Below are positions 7,281 through 10,684 of a stretch of DNA of 10,684 bases, one piece after another. The translations under genes were made by a program, and so were the position numbers. The stretch is taken from positions 1-10,684 of the forward strand of contig CAILTC010000293.1 of assembly GCA_903837025.1 (NCBI GenBank), in the 5' to 3' direction. Positions within the stretch are counted from its first letter, which is position 1; the number at the start of each line of letters is the position of its first letter. The stretch comes from an uncultured Bacteroidota bacterium. GTDB taxonomy: Bacteria; Bacteroidota; Bacteroidia; Flavobacteriales; Flavobacteriaceae. Below the pieces are notes generated by a model. That model made no database searches. It saw only the letters and a list, made by a program, of their open reading frames with translations, and was not told where the DNA came from.

Positions 7281-7319
7281 AGATTAATAAATCGCATAAT
7301 CTAAAAAACAGATTTTTTT
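7281..7319 (+). terminator. Weak terminator-like hairpin with an alternative pairing
   Basis: AATCT (7298-7302) can pair with AGATT (7310-7314), followed by a run of T to 7319. The same segment, as TAATCT (7297-7302), can instead pair with AGATTA at 7281-7286. The stems are only 5-6 bp and AT-rich, so chance formation is quite possible. No gene on the plus strand immediately precedes or follows it. Confidence 0.25.
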
Positions 7320-7608
7320 ACTTAAGTAGGATATTACTGTTTTTTTTGTGTTTGGATTTGTGAAGTAATGATAAAACATCTTTAATTTATACGTCTGTTT
7401 TGCGGTAAAGTGACTATGTAATTTATGGTGCTTTAATTCTAGTGGTTGTTTAAACAGGTAAAATAGGGTGTGTGGCTATTGATCAGTTTTTTGGAATTAT
7501 TTTTTTTAGGCTAATGTTTCGCTTTTTCGTGGCAAATAAAATTTCAAATATCTTAGCAGGCGAGGTTGTAAATTTTAAATGATTTCAATAGATAAGATAA
7601 TACGTTTT

Positions 7609-7637
7609 GATGCTTTTGCTATTTTTACGATGCTTTT
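7609..7637. repeat. 9-bp direct repeat, 20-bp period
   Basis: GATGCTTTT occurs at 7609-7617 and again at 7629-7637, about two helical turns apart, within the noncoding stretch upstream of the tRNA. It could be a binding site for a dimeric protein or simple chance in AT-rich DNA. No function is proposed. Confidence 0.35.
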
Positions 7638-7747
7638 TCAATAAATTTTAAAATTAAATTTTCGTATTAAATTACTTTTAATCAATCTATATGGAGAAAA
7701 ATAAGAGTTGTAAATACAAGTATTCAAAAGTAATTATTAAAAAAAAG

Positions 7748-7778
7748 TTGCATGAAATATAAAATAGTAGTAATTTTG
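7748..7778 (+). promoter_or_regulatory. Promoter of the tRNA gene
   Basis: A textbook Bacteroidota promoter is visible: TTG at 7748-7750 and TAATTTTG at 7771-7778, 20 bp apart, matching the TTG / TAnnTTTG consensus. The expected start of transcription is only a few bases before the tRNA 5' end at 7792. Confidence 0.8.
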
Positions 7779-7791
7779 CAACCTCTTAAAA

Positions 7792-7868
7792 GGTCCTATA
7801 GCTCATTCGGTTAGAGCAACTGACTCATAATCAGTAGGTGCTTGGTTCGATTCCAAGTGGGACCACCA
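7792..7868 (+). tRNA. tRNA with anticodon CAT (Met elongator or Ile2)
   Basis: A complete cloverleaf of 77 nt including an encoded CCA. The acceptor stem is GGTCCTA with TGGGACC (one G-T wobble), the D stem GCTC/GAGC, the anticodon stem ACTGA/TCAGT enclosing CTCATAA, and the T stem CTTGG/CCAAG with loop TTCGATT. The discriminator is A. It is not an initiator, because position 1 pairs with 72. CAT anticodons are shared by elongator tRNA-Met and by tRNA-Ile2, whose C34 becomes lysidine through TilS. The C4-G69 and C5-G68 pairs are those recognised by E. coli TilS in tRNA-Ile2, which hints at Ile. This rule is not established for Bacteroidota, so identity stays open. Confidence 0.95.
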
Positions 7869-7869
7869 C

Positions 7870-7909
7870 AAAACCCTTATAAAACATGTTTTTGTAAGGG
7901 TTTTTTTTA
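7870..7909 (+). terminator. Intrinsic terminator of the tRNA gene
   Basis: Arms AAAACCCTTA (7870-7879) and TAAGGGTTTT (7895-7904) form a 10-bp stem. The loop contains the palindrome AAAACATGTTTT (7881-7892), and eight T residues (7901-7908) follow the GGG. The hairpin starts one base after the CCA end, so the tRNA is a single-gene transcript. Confidence 0.88.
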
Positions 7910-7968
7910 TTTGTAACGAATGTTATTGTATTTCAGCGATTAAAGTATTTATTTCGTCGATGATTTTA

Positions 7969-7998
7969 TTGTTTGATAATAAAAAAATATTAAATTTA
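7969..7998 (+). promoter_or_regulatory. Candidate promoter for the 73-aa membrane protein
   Basis: TTG at 7969-7971 and TAAATTTA at 7991-7998 are 19 bp apart, in agreement with TTG / TAnnTTTG except for the final A. This leaves a leader of roughly 80 nt before the ATG at 8085. A TTGTTTTG box at 8049-8056 is a closer alternative but lacks a -33 element. Confidence 0.4.
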
Positions 7999-8084
7999 CA
8001 CGCACTATTCTTTAGTTTTATGAGTTATAGATCATTAAGGGTTAGTTGTTGTTTTGCGAAATTGATTTATTTCTTTAAATAAAT

Positions 8085-8306
8085 ATGAAAACTATTAATA
8101 ATAGGTTTTTTTTTATATTAATATTCCTTTTTGGGGTGTTGGGTGCTTTCTCGGCTCCATCTCCGCCAATGCCAACAGGTAAAAAAGCGCCACCGCCGCC
8201 AGGATTATCTATTGATGAAAATCTTTATTTGGTTTTTATACTAGCGCTATTGTTTGGGATTTATACCATTTATAAATATCAATTAAAAACAAAAACTCCA
8301 ATTTGA
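8085..8306 (+). CDS. Small proline-rich exported or membrane-anchored protein (73 aa)
   Basis: The product begins with a basic N-terminus and hydrophobic segment (about 7-23, FFFILIFLFGVLGAFSA) that reads as a signal peptide with cleavage possible after FSA. It then has a proline-rich stretch (about 24-40: PSPPMPTGKKAPPPPGLSIDE), a second hydrophobic helix (about 47-64) and a basic tail (YKYQLKTKTPI). Small proteins of the form signal, PPPPGLPID and one helix are common in flavobacteria and usually have no assigned function. I recognise the pattern but know no role. The mature form would be a single-pass protein with a short proline-rich periplasmic head. It is a single-gene unit: the tRNA terminator lies upstream and its own terminator overlaps the stop codon. 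Confidence 0.85.
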   Translation: MKTINNRFFFILIFLFGVLGAFSAPSPPMPTGKKAPPPPGLSIDENLYLVFILALLFGIYTIYKYQLKTKTPI

Positions 8307-8320
8307 ATTGGAGTTTTTTT
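8291..8320. terminator. Bidirectional terminator overlapping a stop codon
   Basis: The left arm AAAAACTCCAATT (8291-8303) and right arm AATTGGAGTTTTT (8306-8318) form a near-perfect stem with a very short loop. The TGA stop codon (8304-8306) sits in the loop and the last codons of the gene form the left arm. T-runs lie on both sides (GTTTTTAA on the minus strand), so the hairpin can end both the plus-strand small gene and the convergent ribE transcript. Confidence 0.85.
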
Positions 8321-8337
8321 ATGGATGTAAATTCATT

Positions 8338-8925
8338 CTATTTATTAGAATATAAACGAGATACATATTTTCCAATAACATCAAATTCAAGGTTTACTTT
8401 TGTTCCGATTTCGAAATTTTTAAAATTAGTGTGTTCATAAGTATAGGGAATAATAGCGACGCTAAATTCATTTTTTCTTGAATCTACAACAGTCAAACTC
8501 ACTCCGTTTACGGTTATTGATCCTTTTTCGATGGTTATGTTTTCGAGTTTTGAGTCGTATTCAAAAGTATATAGCCAACTTCCATTGGTTTCCTTTGCAA
8601 GAACACAATTCCCAACTTGGTCCACATGACCTTGTACTATATGTCCGTCTAATCGATCGCCCAATTTCATGGCTCTTTCAAGATTGACAATATCTCCAGT
8701 TTGCCAATAGGAGATGTTTGTTTTTTTTATTGTTTCTCCAATAGCCGTGACGGTATAAAGGTTGTTGTTTATTGAAACTACAGTCAAGCAAATACCGTTG
8801 TGTGCAACACTTTGATCTATTTTGAGTTCGTTAGTAATAGACGAGTCAATTGTTATGTGAACATTGTCTTTGTCTTTTTTTATTTCTTGTATCGTGCCAA
8901 GTGATTCTATAATTCCTGTAAACAT
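8338..8925 (-). CDS. ribE: Riboflavin synthase, alpha chain
   Basis: This 195-aa enzyme catalyses the last step of vitamin B2 synthesis, the dismutation of two 6,7-dimethyl-8-ribityllumazine molecules to riboflavin and a pyrimidinedione, in the cytosol. The two tandem lumazine-binding barrels are evident. The first begins MFTGIIESLG and has VAHNGICLTVV (40-50). The second repeats this as ITVNGVSLTVV (137-147). The hallmark segment VNLERAMKLGDRLDGHIVQGHVD lies at 80-102. IPYTYEHTN (159-167) and VNLEFDVIGKYVSRL (177-191) match the C-terminal family pattern. Length is normal (about 200-215), and the family start MFTGI fixes the initiation codon. It is a single gene, divergent from pdxA and convergent with the 73-aa gene. 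No FMN riboswitch fits in the 58-bp upstream gap. The gene is also called ribC in some species. Confidence 0.96.
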   Translation of the reverse strand: MFTGIIESLGTIQEIKKDKDNVHITIDSSITNELKIDQSVAHNGICLTVVSINNNLYTVTAIGETIKKTNISYWQTGDIVNLERAMKLGDRLDGHIVQGHVDQVGNCVLAKETNGSWLYTFEYDSKLENITIEKGSITVNGVSLTVVDSRKNEFSVAIIPYTYEHTNFKNFEIGTKVNLEFDVIGKYVSRLYSNK

Positions 8926-8941
8926 TTCTTATTTTATTTTA

Positions 8942-8964
8942 CTAAATTTGCACTTCAAAATTAG
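8942..8964. promoter_or_regulatory. Dyad-symmetric overlapping promoters of pdxA and ribE
   Basis: CTAAATTTG (8942-8950) and CAAAATTAG (8956-8964) are inverted copies with one mismatch, separated by CACTT. On the plus strand this contains TAAATTTG (8943-8950), and on the minus strand TAATTTTG (8956-8963). Both match the -7 consensus. The plus promoter would start transcription about 27 nt before pdxA and the minus promoter about 24 nt before ribE. The two face each other, and each reads across the other's -7 box. Neither has a clear TTG at the -33 position. Confidence 0.65.
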
Positions 8965-8983
8965 CAATAAATAATTTGAGGTT

Positions 8984-10033
8984 ATGATAAAAAATGCAGA
9001 AAATATAATCGTAGGGATTTCGATTGGAGATTTAAACGGTATTGGAAGCGAAGTTGTTCTAAAAACGTTCGAAGATTCTCGAATGCTAGAATTGTGTACA
9101 CCTGTTATTTTTGCTAATGTAAAAATACTTTCATTCGTAAAAAAAAGTTTTGAATCTACCTCGATGCTTCACGGAATTGATCGATTAGACCAAATTGTTT
9201 TAGGTAAAATAAATGTTTTGAACGTTTGGAATGAAGGGGTGGACTTGAATTTTGGAGTAAACGACGATAAAGTGGGGAAATATGCGATAAAATCATTTGT
9301 TGCTGCTACAAAAGCGCTCAAGGAAGGTCTTGTGGATGTGCTAGTTACGGCTCCAATAAATAAATACAACATACAATCGGAAACGTTTAAATTCCCCGGA
9401 CATACGGATTATTTAGATCAAGAATTAGAAGGAAATGCACTCATGCTGATGGTTCAAGACAATCTTAGAGTTGGTTTATTAACGGATCATATACCTTTAA
9501 ATGAAGTTGCATCTCATCTTACCGAAGAGTTGATTCGAAAAAAGATTGAAACAATTAAACAGTCGTTAATACAGGATTTTAGTATTAACAAACCAAAAAT
9601 AGCTGTTTTAGGGCTTAATCCACATTGTGGAGACGGAGGGGTTATTGGGACTGAAGATGATGCGATATTAAAACCTGCTTTGAAAAAAATATTTGAAAAA
9701 GGAACATTAGTATTTGGTCCTTTTGCTGCTGATGGGTTTTTTGGAAGCAATCAATATGAGAAATATGACGCAGTTATTGCGACTTATCACGATCAAGGAT
9801 TAATTCCATTTAAAACATTGTCGTTTGGAAACGGAGTAAATTACACGGCAGGCTTAAATAAAGTTAGAACTTCGCCAGATCATGGTACGGCTTATGATAT
9901 AGCTGGTAAAGGAATAGCGGATTATAATTCATTTAAAGAGGCTGTTTATCTTGCAATTGACATCTATAATTCAAGAAATCAATATGCGGAAATAAGCGAA
10001 AAACCCTTGAAAATAAAAGAAAAACAGTCTTAA
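8984..10033 (+). CDS. pdxA: 4-hydroxythreonine-4-phosphate dehydrogenase (vitamin B6 synthesis)
   Basis: This 349-aa cytosolic enzyme oxidises 4-phosphohydroxy-L-threonine with NAD(P); the product is condensed with deoxyxylulose 5-phosphate by PdxJ in the DXP-dependent route to pyridoxal phosphate. Family motifs appear in order: GISIGDLNGIGSEVVLK (11-27), TAPINK (122-127), FPGHTDYL (137-144), LLTDHIPL (165-172), GLNPHCGDGGVIGTE (210-224), FGPFAADGFF (244-253) and TYHDQGLIPFK (267-277), then VRTSPDHGTAYDIAGKG (294-310). The divalent-metal histidines are H169, H214 and H269, equivalent to E. coli H166, H211 and H266. Length is slightly above the usual 330. The start follows a -7 box by about 33 bp and begins just ahead of the first strand. 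The downstream DUF177 gene has its own promoter, so pdxA is probably monocistronic or only partly cotranscribed. Confidence 0.96.
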   Translation: MIKNAENIIVGISIGDLNGIGSEVVLKTFEDSRMLELCTPVIFANVKILSFVKKSFESTSMLHGIDRLDQIVLGKINVLNVWNEGVDLNFGVNDDKVGKYAIKSFVAATKALKEGLVDVLVTAPINKYNIQSETFKFPGHTDYLDQELEGNALMLMVQDNLRVGLLTDHIPLNEVASHLTEELIRKKIETIKQSLIQDFSINKPKIAVLGLNPHCGDGGVIGTEDDAILKPALKKIFEKGTLVFGPFAADGFFGSNQYEKYDAVIATYHDQGLIPFKTLSFGNGVNYTAGLNKVRTSPDHGTAYDIAGKGIADYNSFKEAVYLAIDIYNSRNQYAEISEKPLKIKEKQS

Positions 10034-10076
10034 ATAAAAAAAGATAAATAACATTATTAAATTTACAATAATTTTA

Positions 10077-10084
10077 TATCTTTG
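10077..10084 (+). promoter_or_regulatory. Promoter -7 box of the DUF177-rpmF unit
   Basis: TATCTTTG followed by CAC is an excellent match to the Bacteroidota -7 consensus. No TTG is seen at -33; TTA at 10054-10056 is the closest, 20 bp upstream. Transcription would start near 10090 and give a leader of roughly 28 nt before the ATG at 10118. This rules out the in-frame TTG at 10082 as a start, because it lies inside the box. Confidence 0.7.
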
Positions 10085-10117
10085 CACTCCCGAAGTTTAG
10101 GGCAAATTGTTGTTGAA

Positions 10118-10669
10118 ATGAATAAGATAAAAGAATTTTTAATTCCTTTCATAGGATTAAAGCCAGGAAAACATCATTTTGAATATCAAATAAGTAATGC
10201 GTTCTTTGAAATCTTTGATTACCATGAATTTAATGATTCAAATATCAAAGTAAATGTAGTTTTAGAGAAAAAAAGCACGATGTTAGAGCTAGCTTTCAAA
10301 CATAAAGGAACTGTAAATGTTCCTTGTGATATGACAAACGAAGAGTTTGATTTGCCAATAAAAGGTAATATGAAATTGATTGTGCGTTTTGGAGATGTTT
10401 TTAATAATGATAACGAAGAGTTACTCATTTTGCCACACGGAGAATTTCAAATAGATATTGCACAATATGTATATGAAATGATAGTGCTTTCAGTTCCTTT
10501 AAGACGAATTCATCCAGGGATTAAAGACGGAAGTTTGAAAACGGAAGCGTTGGCAAAGCTAAAAGAATTGACATTAGAAGAGCAAAAACAAGAGAATAAA
10601 AAAGAACAAAAAGAAGACAATATTGACCCTCGTTGGGACAAATTAAAGCAACTATTAACGGATAAATAA
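10118..10669 (+). CDS. DUF177 / YceD-like protein
   Basis: This 183-aa cytosolic protein starts at ATG 10118 (MNKIKEFLIPFIGLKPG). The frame is open upstream to 10082, but that stretch contains the promoter box. It carries the DUF177 pattern: IPFIGLKPGKHHFEYQI (9-25), a central strand region with GTVNVPCDM, the acidic segment NDNEELLILP, and the C-terminal DPRWDKLKQLL typical of the family. A charged, probably disordered linker (EEQKQENKKEQKEDN) precedes that tail. Bacterial YceD is encoded next to rpmF, and DUF177 proteins in E. coli and plants affect 23S rRNA accumulation, so a role in large-subunit assembly is likely. The family's single conserved cysteine is present (VPCDM). An rpmF start appears 9 bp after the stop, which supports the assignment. 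Confidence 0.9.
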   Translation: MNKIKEFLIPFIGLKPGKHHFEYQISNAFFEIFDYHEFNDSNIKVNVVLEKKSTMLELAFKHKGTVNVPCDMTNEEFDLPIKGNMKLIVRFGDVFNNDNEELLILPHGEFQIDIAQYVYEMIVLSVPLRRIHPGIKDGSLKTEALAKLKELTLEEQKQENKKEQKEDNIDPRWDKLKQLLTDK

Positions 10670-10678
10670 TATAGTAAA

Positions 10679-10684
10679 ATGGCA
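10679..10684 (+). CDS. rpmF: Start of probable 50S ribosomal protein L32 gene (2 codons)
   Basis: Only ATG GCA (Met-Ala) is inside the window, 9 bp after the DUF177 stop codon. L32 begins Met-Ala, and the DUF177-rpmF order is widely conserved in bacteria, so this is the expected gene. The call rests on context and two codons and cannot be confirmed within this window. Confidence 0.55.

Larger units (their letters stand above)
7168..7747. other. Long AT-rich intergenic stretch without a convincing gene
   Basis: About 580 bp separate the InsA-like gene from the tRNA promoter. All reading frames are short or broken. What can be seen is a small hairpin followed by T residues near 7298-7319 with a competing upstream arm, a 9-bp direct repeat (GATGCTTTT at 7609-7617 and 7629-7637), and AT-only palindromes near 7640-7660. 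An untranslated RNA or a decayed gene cannot be excluded, but nothing in the sequence proves one. Confidence 0.6.

Noticed and set aside
7691..7762. A 23-codon reading frame starting MEKNKSCKYK
   Set aside because: Very lysine-rich, overlaps the -33 element of the tRNA promoter and has no promoter of its own; probably chance.
7792..7910. tRNA 3' end used as an integration site for a mobile element
   Set aside because: No integrase gene or repeated copy of the tRNA 3' end was found in the window.
8926..8983. FMN riboswitch upstream of ribE
   Set aside because: The gap is only 58 bp, filled by two promoter boxes, and is too short for the RFN element.
10082..10117. In-frame N-terminal extension of the DUF177 gene starting at TTG 10082
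   Set aside because: The TTG is part of the -7 box TATCTTTG, and the family's conserved N-terminus begins at the ATG at 10118.
1..10684. CRISPR array, toxin-antitoxin, phage or defence module
   Set aside because: No regularly spaced repeats and no gene with such motifs; the only mobile-element-like gene is the single InsA-like frame.

Overview
This is an AT-rich chromosomal window from a Bacteroidota organism, most likely Flavobacterium or a close relative. The evidence is TAnnTTTG-type -7 promoter boxes, start codons without Shine-Dalgarno sequences, the PdxA, RibE and DUF177-rpmF gene types, and small proline-rich membrane proteins typical of flavobacteria. No phage, conjugative or defence module and no CRISPR array was seen. 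The window reads as core chromosome with one nutrient-sensing and uptake locus.

Left part (1-6605, all minus strand): a transport-and-sensing locus. In transcription order it encodes a DcaP-like outer-membrane porin, an MHS-type MFS symporter with a large extracytoplasmic insert, a 75-aa two-helix membrane protein, a hairpin, a 64-aa two-helix membrane protein overlapping the next gene by 8 bp, a 901-aa hybrid of an SLC5/SSS transporter, a STAC linker and a histidine kinase (CbrA/CrbS-like), and a response regulator cut by the window edge. A plausible reading is that a small carboxylate or amino-acid-like solute crosses the outer membrane by the porin and the inner membrane by the MFS protein, while the transporter-fold kinase monitors it or its flux and signals through the response regulator. 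The solute cannot be determined from the sequence.

Middle (6606-8330): a small minus-strand gene for an IS1 InsA-like zinc-ribbon/HTH protein without a transposase partner, which lies just upstream of the porin gene and is probably a domesticated regulator. It is followed by about 650 bp without a convincing gene, a tRNA with anticodon CAT (promoter and terminator visible), and a gene for a 73-aa secreted or membrane-anchored proline-rich protein whose terminator overlaps its own stop codon.

Right part (8338-10684): housekeeping genes. Riboflavin synthase (ribE, minus) and PdxA of vitamin B6 synthesis (plus) diverge from a 58-bp gap. There the two -7 boxes form a near-palindrome, so the two promoters face each other. 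A DUF177/YceD-like gene follows with its own promoter, and the last six bases are consistent with the start of rpmF (ribosomal protein L32).
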